Of a DNA stretch of 55,698 nt, positions 25,714-33,511 are shown piece by piece (positions within the stretch are counted from its first letter, which is position 1; every line of letters starts with the position of its first letter). Both the position numbers and the translations under genes were made by a program. The DNA is from DATATB01 sp036268995 (GTDB lineage: Bacteria; Planctomycetota; Planctomycetia; Pirellulales; PNKZ01). The stretch lies in contig DATATB010000179.1 in NCBI GenBank assembly GCA_036268995.1, positions 1 through 55,698 of the forward strand, read 5' to 3'. The notes beneath the pieces are model-generated. The model saw only the letters and a list, made by a program, of their open reading frames with translations. It ran no database searches and was not told the DNA's origin.

Positions 25714-26655
25714 GCTGCAAAGGGGACATTCTGAGGGACATTCTGATTTTCGGTGGCGATAGGTAGAATGTTCCCCTGATCTCCACATTCAAGCCATCGT
25801 GCAGGCTTAATCGCGGAGAAGGCCCCATAGCGTCGTCACTGCCCGCCGATTGAAGGGGCCGTCAGGTATGTTTGACTCGCTGACCATTTATGTGCTCGTC
25901 GTCATCTTTCTCGCCACCCTAATCCGCTCGACACTCGGCTTCGGCGAAGCACTGGTCGCAGTGCCTTTGCTCGCGTTACGCATACCGATCACCGTGGCCG
26001 CACCCCTGGCCGTGTTAGTCTCAGTTCTGGTTGCCGCGATTATCATCGTTCAAGACTGGCAGCACGTGCACATACGCAGCGCAGCATGGCTGATTGTCGC
26101 TTCGCTGTTTGGTATTCCCCTAGGAATTTTGCTGCTCGTCAAAGTGGATGGCCACATCGTCAAAGCGATCCTCGGCACGGTCATTGTCGCGTTCTCAATC
26201 TATTCGCTTACCGGCAAAACCAAACTGCATCTTCATCAGGACCACTGGGGCTACTTGATCTGCTGCGGCTTTCTTTCCGGTGTGCTGGGTGGTGCCTACG
26301 GGATGAATGGGCCGCCGCTCGCGGTGTACGGATCACTGCGCAGATGGTCACCGCAGCATTTTCGAGCGACGCTACAAGGCTATTTCCTGCCTGCAAGCCT
26401 TGCGGGACTCATTGGATATCTGGCCTTCGGTGTTTGGGGCTCGGCGATCAGCCGATATTTTGTTCTTTCGTTACCGATAGTCGTTGTTGCCATCCTGTTG
26501 GGACGGGCCATTAACCATCGCGTAAAAGATCATGGCTTTTTTCGTTTTGTGTACATCGCCTTGATGGTCATTGGCGGGATGCTCATAACCCAATCCCTCC
26601 TTCCATAGAACCTGGTTAGAGGCTGCAAAGAGGGAGGCTGCAAAAGGGACATTCT
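25714..26655 (+). repeat. 19-bp direct repeats bracketing the TauE/SafE gene
   Basis: A 19-bp word (gctgcaaaggggacattct) at 25714-25732 recurs with one mismatch at 26637-26655 in the same orientation, about 135 bp before and 29 bp after the permease gene. The left copy continues into a second gggacattct (25735-25744) and an inverted match agaatgttcccc at 25765-25776, giving an imperfect hairpin. An extra partial copy (ggctgcaaag) lies at 26621-26630. The word gggacattct is one I associate with REP-like palindromes and transposase-linked repeats in planctomycetes; that is memory, not a search result. Confidence 0.75.
25868..26608 (+). CDS. TauE/SafE-family sulfite/anion exporter
   Basis: A 246-residue integral membrane protein with about eight hydrophobic helices. 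The family blocks are LIRSTLGFGEALVAVPLLAL in the first repeat and GFLSGVLGGAYGMNGPPLAVY in the second, the two inverted halves typical of TauE/SafE permeases that move sulfite, sulfoacetate or related organosulfur anions. The start at 25868 (MFDSLTIY) is preferred over the TTG at 25850. Codon use is visibly less G+C-rich at third positions than in its neighbours. The gene is bracketed by 19-bp direct repeats, so it may have been acquired. A sulfatase gene lies about 0.5 kb downstream on the other strand, so a link to sulfate ester use is possible but unproven. Confidence 0.9.
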   Translation: MFDSLTIYVLVVIFLATLIRSTLGFGEALVAVPLLALRIPITVAAPLAVLVSVLVAAIIIVQDWQHVHIRSAAWLIVASLFGIPLGILLLVKVDGHIVKAILGTVIVAFSIYSLTGKTKLHLHQDHWGYLICCGFLSGVLGGAYGMNGPPLAVYGSLRRWSPQHFRATLQGYFLPASLAGLIGYLAFGVWGSAISRYFVLSLPIVVVAILLGRAINHRVKDHGFFRFVYIALMVIGGMLITQSLLP

Positions 26656-26728
26656 CCCAGCCCCGAATCAATCGCGGCATCGTGCCGCTCGGTGGTGGAA
26701 TCGACGTACCAGGGGGTTCGCAGTGCCG

Positions 26729-27088
26729 TCAGTCCTTCGGCGATTGATCCTCTTCGGCCAGGTGGAAGCTGTGCAGCATGCGGTGATAGATCGGCGCGAG
26801 AACAATTGCCATCAACGTCAGAAAGACGATGCCGCTAAAGAGGCAATAAAACACGGCGAACAGTTTTCCGCCGGTTGATTGCAACGGATTGACCGGCCCC
26901 ATGCCGGTCAGGATCATGGCGGCGTTTAATAGCGAGTCGGTCCATCCTAAGCGGCCGAAGCCGTGGTAGCCCCACGTTCCCAGGCCCAGCGACAGCGCGA
27001 CGATCAGCATGCTCAGCAGCAGGCTGCAAAGGAGCCTGACAAAGAAGACGCGCGGGGGAGCCAGCGGTTCCGACTTGCGTTCGAACAT
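26729..27088 (-). CDS. Small two-helix ion-channel-like membrane protein
   Basis: A 119-residue protein. Two strongly hydrophobic helices (about residues 14-37 and 75-98) flank a re-entrant-like segment that reads MILTGMGPVNPLQSTGGKLF, followed by a short charged tail (HRMLHSFHLAEEDQ). This helix-pore-helix topology resembles two-transmembrane potassium channels, but the filter would be TGMGP rather than TVGYG, so ion selectivity cannot be assumed. The start at 27088 lies 41 bp after the sulfatase stop on the same strand, so the two may form an operon. The reading frame stays open far upstream, but there it is only a shadow of the sulfatase. Confidence 0.7.
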   Translation of the reverse strand: MFERKSEPLAPPRVFFVRLLCSLLLSMLIVALSLGLGTWGYHGFGRLGWTDSLLNAAMILTGMGPVNPLQSTGGKLFAVFYCLFSGIVFLTLMAIVLAPIYHRMLHSFHLAEEDQSPKD

Positions 27089-27129
27089 GCCCGCTCCGTT
27101 GACGATTGGCCTGCAAGCTTTCGCCCGCG

Positions 27130-28578
27130 TTACGGCTCGACCGGAAAGATTTTGCCCTTGATGGTTGCGGGCCAGCGCGGCGGGGCCAGTTGCGCGTTCC
27201 ACTCGTTCCAGGCCGTTTGCAGTTGCTGCACCTTGTCGGGACGCGCGGCGGCGAGATCGTGTTGCTCGCCGACGTCGTCTTTCAGGTTGAAGAGCATCGG
27301 CTCGGTGGCAATGTTCTCGTAATTGCCGCTGCCGAGACTTGGCCGGACCAGTTTCCAGTCGCCCGAGCGAATGGCCATTTGCTTGCCGAAACGCCAATAC
27401 AGAAATTCGTGCGGGGCGGACGTCTTCTGGCCGTCGAGATAAGGCAGCAGGTTTACTCCGTCCAGCCCGCTGGCGGGCGGCAATCCGGCGGCGGCCAGCG
27501 CGGTGGCCGCAATATCGAGCGAGATCACCGGCTGCGCGTAGACCGAACCGGCTGGGAGCCGGCCGTTCCACTCGACGAAAAACGGCACGCGGATACCGCC
27601 TTCCCAGGTGTCTCCCTTGCTGCCGCGCAGCGGCCCGTTGCGCGCGCCGTTCGGTGAGAACTTCGTCGTTGGCCCGCCGTTGTCGCTCAGAAAGAAAATC
27701 AGCGTGTGGTCTTCCAAGCCACTGTCGCGGAGCTTGGCCAGGACCGCGCCGACCGCGTCGTCCAGTTCCTTGAGCATCGCCAGGTACGTGCGGCGCGTCG
27801 GATCCTGGATGCCCTTGAACTGCGCTTCGCTCGTTTTTGGAACCTCGAGCGGGGTGTGCACCGCATTGAACGCCAGGTAGATGCAAAACGGCCGGTCCTT
27901 GCTCCGCTCGATCGTCTGGCAGGCTTCCTCGCCCAGGGCGCGCGTCAGATATTCGTCGCGCGTGATGCGCTCGTGGCCTCGATAGAGCGGCCCCCATTCG
28001 GGATCGGTCGACGGGAAGTAGCTGTGCCAGCCGAGCAGGAACCCGAAGAACTCCGTGAAGCCGCGGTTGAGCGGATGGAATTGGGCTTCCTCGCCTTGAT
28101 GCCACTTGCCGACGAGCGACGTGGCATAGCCCGCCGCGCGCAGCCGGTCCGTAAAGGTCCGCTCCTCGACAGGCAACCCTTGTCCCTGGCCGTTGTTCTT
28201 CACGAGCGCCGGATTGAATTCGTGTCCGAAGCGCTGTTGGTACCGCCCGGTCAGCAAACCCGCCCGCGAAGGGCTGCACACCGGACACGTGACATAGGCA
28301 TTGGTGCAGCGCACGCCGTTGCGCGCGATCGAGTCGATATGGGGCGTCGCCACTTCCGTATTGCCGGCCACGCTCAGGTCGGCATAGCCCAAGTCGTCGG
28401 CGAGGATGACGACGATATTGGGTCGACGCTCTGAATCGGCACTGTTAGCTGTGTTCTCGGCCGATATCGTCAGGACCGCTGGGCCCGCAACTATGATGAG
28501 CGCGGCGGTTCTGCGTAGTAAGCCACTGGACGAATCATGGGCGTGCGTTAATGGCTCCCTGCGTGACATCGAAAACAT
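27130..28578 (-). CDS. Secreted sulfatase (formylglycine-dependent, type I)
   Basis: A 482-residue sulfatase. After an N-terminal hydrophobic signal (about residues 22-40) come RRPNIVVILADDLGYADLSV (metal-binding Asp61 and Asp62) and the CxPSR motif CSPSRAGLLTGRY, with Cys101 the residue converted to formylglycine. Later blocks are VGKWHQGEE, RPFCIYLAFNAVHTP and IFFLSDNGGPTTK (metal-binding DN). It hydrolyses sulfate esters in the periplasm or outside the cell. Planctomycetes carry large sets of such enzymes for sulfated polysaccharides. The maturase is not in the window. The small channel-like gene follows on the same strand. Confidence 0.95.
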   Translation of the reverse strand: MFSMSRREPLTHAHDSSSGLLRRTAALIIVAGPAVLTISAENTANSADSERRPNIVVILADDLGYADLSVAGNTEVATPHIDSIARNGVRCTNAYVTCPVCSPSRAGLLTGRYQQRFGHEFNPALVKNNGQGQGLPVEERTFTDRLRAAGYATSLVGKWHQGEEAQFHPLNRGFTEFFGFLLGWHSYFPSTDPEWGPLYRGHERITRDEYLTRALGEEACQTIERSKDRPFCIYLAFNAVHTPLEVPKTSEAQFKGIQDPTRRTYLAMLKELDDAVGAVLAKLRDSGLEDHTLIFFLSDNGGPTTKFSPNGARNGPLRGSKGDTWEGGIRVPFFVEWNGRLPAGSVYAQPVISLDIAATALAAAGLPPASGLDGVNLLPYLDGQKTSAPHEFLYWRFGKQMAIRSGDWKLVRPSLGSGNYENIATEPMLFNLKDDVGEQHDLAAARPDKVQQLQTAWNEWNAQLAPPRWPATIKGKIFPVEP

Positions 28579-28925
28579 GATGGACCCTTCTCGCGGTACT
28601 TGCGACGCCTCATGAGCAGCTTTGCAGGCCGCGCAGTCGCCTTACAACAACTGGATCAGTTTTAGCGATGCCCGCAATATCGGTTCTGGTTCTATGCTGG
28701 TCAACTTAGCGGCGCGAAGGCGAACCGCAAGTCGAGAAATGCCCTCGCCGGCCGCTGCCGACAAATGCTTGCCAGCGACCGGCAAAGCGGAGAGACTCTA
28801 GGCAGCCCACCGATGCGCCGCAGTCTGCTTGCCCACCATGGATCGAAAGCTCACCGGCCGAATTCGAACAGTCTGATAATGTCAGGTGATGATCCTCGCA
28901 ATCGCAACTTGCAAGAATGGACTTT
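28579..28925. other. Divergent intergenic region, nothing recognised
   Basis: A 347-bp region between the divergent sulfatase and ceramidase-like genes. No convincing ORF, palindrome, promoter or RNA gene was seen; the ORF listed across it on the minus strand is antisense to the next gene. Confidence 0.5.
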
Positions 28926-30317
28926 ATGAAAGCGCATGCGTTCCGACTCGTCGTTTTGCTCATCGGCGGCTTGATGGCTGCCAATTCCAGAATGCCTGCG
29001 GCACATGCCAGCGACCAAGGCAAGCTTAAGCTCGCGGTGTTCGACGTGGATGCCACACCGCCGGTTGGCTCGCCGATGGCGTACGATCCGGTCAAGCGAC
29101 TGGATGAGATCGGGCTGCGGTGTCGCGGCATCGTGCTGATCGGCAGCGACAAACCGATCGTGTTGTGTGCCGTCGATTGGATCGGCATTGCCAACGAGGG
29201 GCACGATGCCTTTCGCGATGCGCTGGCCCAGGCGGCTGGCACGGACCGGGCGCACGTGGCGGTGCACGCGTTGCACCAGCACGATGCGCCAGGCTGCGAT
29301 TTCACTGCCGAGCGGATCATTCGCGAACTGGGCGTGGCCGATTATGGCCGGTTCGACGGCACCTTTCATCGGCAGGTGATGCGGCGCGCGGCCGATGCGC
29401 TGCGGTCGGCCGTGACTTCGGCCCAGCCGGTGACACACTACGGCTGGGGTGTGGCCAACGTGAAGGAGGTGGCCTCGAATCGCCGCATCATGGGGCCCGA
29501 CGGCCGCGTCCGCGCCACCCGCTACACCGCGACGCGCGATCCGGCACTGCGTGCCGAGCCGGAGGGCGTGATTGATCCGCAGGTCTCGCTCGTCTCGTTC
29601 TTCAACGGCGAGCGGCCGATCGCCGTGTTGAGCTACTACGCTTGTCATCCGCAGAGTTATTATCGCACCGGAATCCCCAGCCCCGACTTTCCGGGCATCG
29701 CCCGCTTCTTCCGTGGCCAGGGATTGCCCGAAGCCCTGCACGTGCATTTCAATGGCGCCGGCGGCAACATCGGCGCAGGCAAATACAACGACGGCTCTAA
29801 AGACAACCGCATTGTGCTGGCGTCGCGTCTTGCCGACGGCATGCGCCGGGCATGGCTCGCGACGGAAAAGCGCCCCTTAAGTGCCACGGACATCGGCTGG
29901 CAGACGGTGCCGGTCCACTTGCCGGTCGCGCCGTATCTGAAAGAGGCTGAGCTTATTCAAGCCATACGATCGAAGCCGGCACGTGGTTACATCGCCGAGG
30001 CCGATCAACTGGCCTGGCTGAAACGCTGCCAGTCCGGCCATCCCATCGACATCGCCTGCCTGCGCCTGGGCCAAGCACGCGTGCTGCACATGCCGGGCGA
30101 GTTGTTCGTCGAATACCAACTCGCAGCCAAAGCCATGCGGCCGGATCTCAATGTTGCGATGGCTGCCTATGGAGACTACGGGCCTGGTTACATCGGGACC
30201 AAGGCGGCATATCCCGAAGGCGGCTACGAAACCAGCCAGCGCGCAAGCAACGTCGCCCCGGAAGTCGAAGCCTGCCTGACGCAAGCAGTGCAGCAACTCT
30301 TGGAAGTTAAGCAATAA
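28926..30317 (+). CDS. Secreted neutral/alkaline ceramidase-like protein
   Basis: A 463-residue protein with a signal peptide (MKAHAFRLVVLLIGGLMAAN, cleavage probably near AHAS). The fold blocks of the neutral/alkaline non-lysosomal ceramidase N-terminal domain are present: an N-terminal DVDATPPVGSPM, IVLCAVDWIGI, the histidine motif VHALHQHDAPGCD (corresponding to the zinc-binding His segment) and LSYYACHPQSYY. Many planctomycetes have several paralogues annotated this way, but the true substrate is unknown. The start at 28926 is chosen over 28917 because it gives a compact signal peptide. No operon partner. Confidence 0.8.
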   Translation: MKAHAFRLVVLLIGGLMAANSRMPAAHASDQGKLKLAVFDVDATPPVGSPMAYDPVKRLDEIGLRCRGIVLIGSDKPIVLCAVDWIGIANEGHDAFRDALAQAAGTDRAHVAVHALHQHDAPGCDFTAERIIRELGVADYGRFDGTFHRQVMRRAADALRSAVTSAQPVTHYGWGVANVKEVASNRRIMGPDGRVRATRYTATRDPALRAEPEGVIDPQVSLVSFFNGERPIAVLSYYACHPQSYYRTGIPSPDFPGIARFFRGQGLPEALHVHFNGAGGNIGAGKYNDGSKDNRIVLASRLADGMRRAWLATEKRPLSATDIGWQTVPVHLPVAPYLKEAELIQAIRSKPARGYIAEADQLAWLKRCQSGHPIDIACLRLGQARVLHMPGELFVEYQLAAKAMRPDLNVAMAAYGDYGPGYIGTKAAYPEGGYETSQRASNVAPEVEACLTQAVQQLLEVKQ

Positions 30318-30363
30318 AACGATAGCCGGCGGAATGCACGCGGATGCGACGATCGGTGTTCGA

Positions 30364-31389
30364 TTACTTACACGGGTACGTGCGCTGGTTGCCGGACGAT
30401 AAAACCGACATGGTGTATGAATTGCCGTCGGCGGCGACCGTCATTTTCAGCGGCTCGCCTTTGCAGTCAGTGGCGAGGTTCGCAATCAGCTCGTCGTCGG
30501 TATTGGCCGCCGCGCCATCGGCCCGCAGATTCTTGTGCATCTGGTAGATCGCCTGGATCGACGGCGTTTCCTGCAGCGCGGCGAACATCAGCGGCATGCA
30601 GCCCTTGGTCGGGCTGTTGTTGATGACCACCACGCGTGGTTCGATCGAGCGGATCAGCACAGGGTTATTGCTGACATCGAGCCCGTGATGCGAGGCCTGA
30701 AACACATCGACGCTGCCGACGCGGTTCGCGGGGCACACCAGATCGAACTCGCGGTTCCAAGTCAGGTCGCCCGTGTCGAGAAAGTCGAACGCGCCGAACG
30801 ACAAGAGCATGACGACGCTGTTGGCATTGTCCGAATTGTCGACCGGCCGAGGCTGATTGGCCGCACAGCATGCGTTGACCTTCGAATCGGTCACCGCGGC
30901 AAATTTCTGCCGGGCACCGAGACAACGCAGCGTGAGCCGCGGCGCGTTTTCATCGAGCGAGCGCAGCGCGATCTGCTCGCCCGGCGCAATGACCGAGCGC
31001 CTGGCGGCCTGGAATTGATAGTACTCGGAATCGGCCTTTTCCCGCTGACCTTCGAACGTGCCGTTGTCGTGGACTTCGCCGATGGGCAGCGCCGCCGAAA
31101 GTTGGGCCGCGCCGCCAAAATGGTCGCGGTGGTAGTGGGTCGTGATCAGATGATCGATGCGCCGCAAGCCTGCCCGTTTCACGGCGGCCTGGAAGATGCG
31201 ATTGGAATCGCGCAACCCCGGGTTGCCCGCGTCGATGAGCACCGATTCGCCGGCGGGCGTGACAATCAGCGTCGCCGCGCCGCCTTCGACGTCGATCCAA
31301 TAAATGTCGAGCGTGCCCGGCGGCTGGCCGCCCGCCAGGGCCTGGCAGGCCGCAGCGAGGACGATTGAGCACGACAAGAACCACCGCAT
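30364..31389 (-). CDS. Secreted MBL-fold hydrolase (ComEC/Rec2-like), second copy
   Basis: A 341-residue protein with a signal peptide (residues 1-19, ending ACQALA). The MBL site is ITTHYHRDHFGG (HxHxDH); VLIDAGNPG precedes it. FDFLDTGDLTWN gives the metal-binding aspartate, and VFQASHHGLDVS the later histidines. The overall pattern matches ComEC-like soluble hydrolases, as does the gene at 14459, but the two are clearly diverged. A gagg sequence six bases before the ATG supports the start. It is divergent from the DUF1501 gene; palindromes with the half-site GGTCGA lie in the shared region. Confidence 0.88.
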   Translation of the reverse strand: MRWFLSCSIVLAAACQALAGGQPPGTLDIYWIDVEGGAATLIVTPAGESVLIDAGNPGLRDSNRIFQAAVKRAGLRRIDHLITTHYHRDHFGGAAQLSAALPIGEVHDNGTFEGQREKADSEYYQFQAARRSVIAPGEQIALRSLDENAPRLTLRCLGARQKFAAVTDSKVNACCAANQPRPVDNSDNANSVVMLLSFGAFDFLDTGDLTWNREFDLVCPANRVGSVDVFQASHHGLDVSNNPVLIRSIEPRVVVINNSPTKGCMPLMFAALQETPSIQAIYQMHKNLRADGAAANTDDELIANLATDCKGEPLKMTVAADGNSYTMSVLSSGNQRTYPCK

Positions 31390-31418
31390 CTTAGACCTCG
31401 CTTTGAGCCTAGTGGGCT

Positions 31419-31434
31419 GGTCGATCGATCGACC
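31419..31434. promoter_or_regulatory. Perfect 16-bp palindrome, candidate operator
   Basis: The sequence ggtcgatcgatcgacc is self-complementary. It lies 30 bp upstream of the MBL-hydrolase start (31389, minus strand) and is related to a second palindrome at 31570-31586 by the half-site ggtcga. No regulator gene is adjacent. Confidence 0.5.
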
Positions 31435-31533
31435 GGACGTCGTTTTCGAGTGTTTCGGTCAAACTTTGCCGGTGTCGGACAGTGGTCGCATCTTAATATC
31501 CGCCTGGTATTTAAGTGGCCAAATTAAAAAAAT

Positions 31534-31563
31534 TTGACAAGGGTATCAGCAAACGAGTAAAGT
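31534..31563 (+). promoter_or_regulatory. Candidate sigma-70-type promoter for the DUF1501 gene
   Basis: TTGACA at 31534-31539 and TAAAGT at 31558-31563 are spaced by 18 bp within an AT-rich stretch that is unusual for this G+C-rich DNA. Transcription would start near 31570, 60 bp before the GTG start preferred for the DUF1501 gene, which argues against the longer ORF beginning at 31515. Confidence 0.5.
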
Positions 31564-31569
31564 GCCGGA

Positions 31570-31586
31570 CGGTCGACGGTCGACCG
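31570..31586. promoter_or_regulatory. Palindrome at the predicted transcription start, candidate operator
   Basis: The arms cggtcgac (31570-31577) and gtcgaccg (31579-31586) are perfect reverse complements around one base. The site lies directly after the predicted -10 element, a position where a bound protein would block transcription. It shares the GGTCGA/TCGACC half-sites with 31419-31434. Confidence 0.5.
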
Positions 31587-31628
31587 GACGACCGCCACGC
31601 GAAGCTTGACCACGCCCAGGTGATTCTC

Positions 31629-33014
31629 GTGAAGTCACAGCGCCGCTCCGATGACTTAGCCTCTCGGCGCATCAGCCGTCGAGCCCTGCTGCAAGCCGGC
31701 ACGATGGGCGGCGTGGGCTCGCTCGTCACGTATTTGTTGAACTCGAATCTTGCCCGGGCAGAAACGCTGCCGGCGGCCAGGTCGCTGGGCCACATCAAGT
31801 CTTGCATCCTGATCTACTATTACGGCGGCCCCAGCCATCTGGACACGTGGGACATGAAGCCCGACGCCGCGGCCGAGATCCGCGGCGAGTTTCAGCCGAT
31901 CGCCACGCGCGTGCCGGGGTTGCACGTCTGCGAGCACCTGCCGAATAGTGCCCGCATCGCGGACAAGCTGACGATCGTCCGCAGCGTGCATCACATGATG
32001 ACCAATCATAATGCGGCCGCGGTCGAAGCGCTTTGCGGCCGGACACCGATACGGGGCAACTTGGAACTATTGGCCGACGATGCCAACAGTTTTCCGTGCT
32101 ACGGCGCGGAACTCGGCAAGGTGGCACCGGCCCAAGGACTCGTACCGACACACGTCGCACTGCCGCATGTCATGCGCAACGTCGTCGAGTTGCCCGGTCA
32201 AACCGCGGGATTCCTCGGGCCGGCATACAACCCGTTGCAGGTCACGCGAGATCCGAACGATCCCGACTTTCGCGTGGACGAATTGCGGCTGCCGGATGAT
32301 ATTTCCGCCACCCGGCTGAAGGACCGGCAATCGTTGTTGCGCGCCGTCGATCCGGGGCTGATTCAGAGCGGCGCCATGAGTTCGATGTCGACGTATCAGC
32401 AGAAGGCGTTCGCGCTGTTGCGCTCCGAAGAAGTGCGGCGGGCCTTCGAAATCGATCGCGAGCCGGCGGCGATGCGCGAGCGCTACGGCCGAACCAAACT
32501 GGGGCAGAGCATGCTGCTGGCCCGGCGGCTGGTCGAAACCGGCGTGCGTTTCATCAACGTGAACGACAAGATCACCAATGGGCAGCAGAACTGGGACACC
32601 CATAGCGACAACTGGGTAAAGTTGAAAAACGACTTGCTGCCGCCGGCCGATCGTGGCTTCTCGGCGCTGGTCGAGGATCTCGATCAGCGCGGCTTGCTCG
32701 ATTCGACGCTGGTTGTGGCGCTGGGAGAATTCGGCCGCACGCCACTGATCGACGAAAAGTTAACCGGCCGGAGCCATTGGCCCTTCTGCTACAGCGTCGT
32801 GCTCGCCGGCGGTGGCCTGCGGGGAGGCACGGTCTACGGTGCGAGCGACAAGATCGGCGCGTATCCCGATGCCGACCCGGTCACGCCGGGTGATCTGGCG
32901 GCCACGATTTTCTGGCGGTTCGGACTTGATCCTGCTTTTGAATTGCACGACCTGCTCGGTCGGCCGCAAAAACTCGCAACCGGCCAGCCGCTGACCAAGC
33001 TGTTTTCCGTGTAG
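31629..33014 (+). CDS. DUF1501-family protein, Tat-exported
   Basis: A 461-residue protein of the DUF1501 family, which resembles the alkaline phosphatase/sulfatase fold and is highly expanded in planctomycetes. It has a twin-arginine-type signal (SRRISRRALLQAG followed by a hydrophobic stretch). The family blocks are ILIYYYGGPSHLDTWDMKPDA, SVHHMMTNHNAA, NDKITNGQQNWDTHSDN, VVALGEFGRTPLID and GRSHWPFCYSVVLAGGG. The GTG at 31629 has aggtga upstream and follows the predicted promoter. The ORF is open to 31515, but that extension is unlike the family. DUF1501 genes are usually paired with a DUF1549/1553 gene; this copy is alone. Confidence 0.88.
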   Translation: MKSQRRSDDLASRRISRRALLQAGTMGGVGSLVTYLLNSNLARAETLPAARSLGHIKSCILIYYYGGPSHLDTWDMKPDAAAEIRGEFQPIATRVPGLHVCEHLPNSARIADKLTIVRSVHHMMTNHNAAAVEALCGRTPIRGNLELLADDANSFPCYGAELGKVAPAQGLVPTHVALPHVMRNVVELPGQTAGFLGPAYNPLQVTRDPNDPDFRVDELRLPDDISATRLKDRQSLLRAVDPGLIQSGAMSSMSTYQQKAFALLRSEEVRRAFEIDREPAAMRERYGRTKLGQSMLLARRLVETGVRFINVNDKITNGQQNWDTHSDNWVKLKNDLLPPADRGFSALVEDLDQRGLLDSTLVVALGEFGRTPLIDEKLTGRSHWPFCYSVVLAGGGLRGGTVYGASDKIGAYPDADPVTPGDLAATIFWRFGLDPAFELHDLLGRPQKLATGQPLTKLFSV

Positions 33015-33190
33015 CCTGCTGGGGCGGGTGAATTCAACACGGCGAATGGATGCATCGACCAATTCCGTTCGAGTCTTGCCGGCTACCCAAGGCATGGCGA
33101 GATCGTAATGGGATGGCGTGCCAATTGCTCTGGCAAGGCGTGGCTGGTCTTATCAGGTAGAGCAGTTCACAGCATAACTGAGAGGGCAAC

Positions 33191-33367
33191 ATGGCTGCGG
33201 ACGATACTCGCGAGCAGTTGGAGCAGGCAAAGCGGGCGGCCGAGCGCTTGCACAAAAACATCGAAACGTTGCACAACAACGCGGATATCGTTCACAAAAA
33301 GGCCGATGCCGTACACGAGCAAGCGGACGATGTGCATCGATCGGCAGAAAATCGATCGGTGGAGTAA
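33191..33367 (+). CDS. 58-residue heptad-repeat protein with a histidine stripe
   Basis: A small gene of 59 codons including the stop, with agaggg six to eleven bases before the ATG. After a charged N-terminus (MAADDTREQLEQAKRAAER) come five exact seven-residue units: LHKNIET, LHNNADI, VHKKADA, VHEQADD and VHRSAEN. A hydrophobic residue followed by His recurs at 20/21, 27/28, 34/35, 41/42 and 48/49. With Ala or Ile four positions later, this is a canonical a/d coiled-coil pattern, so the five histidines would line up along one face. The protein is highly charged and soluble, without a signal peptide. I do not recognise a family. Neighbours are DUF1501 and YceI on the same strand, but the gaps (176 and 144 bp) leave operon membership open. 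Confidence 0.75.
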   Translation: MAADDTREQLEQAKRAAERLHKNIETLHNNADIVHKKADAVHEQADDVHRSAENRSVE

Positions 33368-33511
33368 CCCGGTTTCGGGGGACGAACCGCGGGTACCTGC
33401 ACCCGGTTGGCATTGCGATCGCGCGGGGTCTTTGCTATACGCGTGGCCCGCCCGAACTCTTTTCGCACGTCAATTCGACGGTGCGCAGCTCGCGGCTCAG
33501 GAGCCGGAACC

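Noticed and set aside
25622..25828. A 68-codon minus-strand ORF
   Set aside because: It runs through the gggacattct repeats upstream of the TauE gene and is a repeat translation.
27089..28288. A long upstream extension of the channel-like gene on the minus strand
   Set aside because: It is a shifted frame of the sulfatase; only the part from 27088 has membrane-protein composition.
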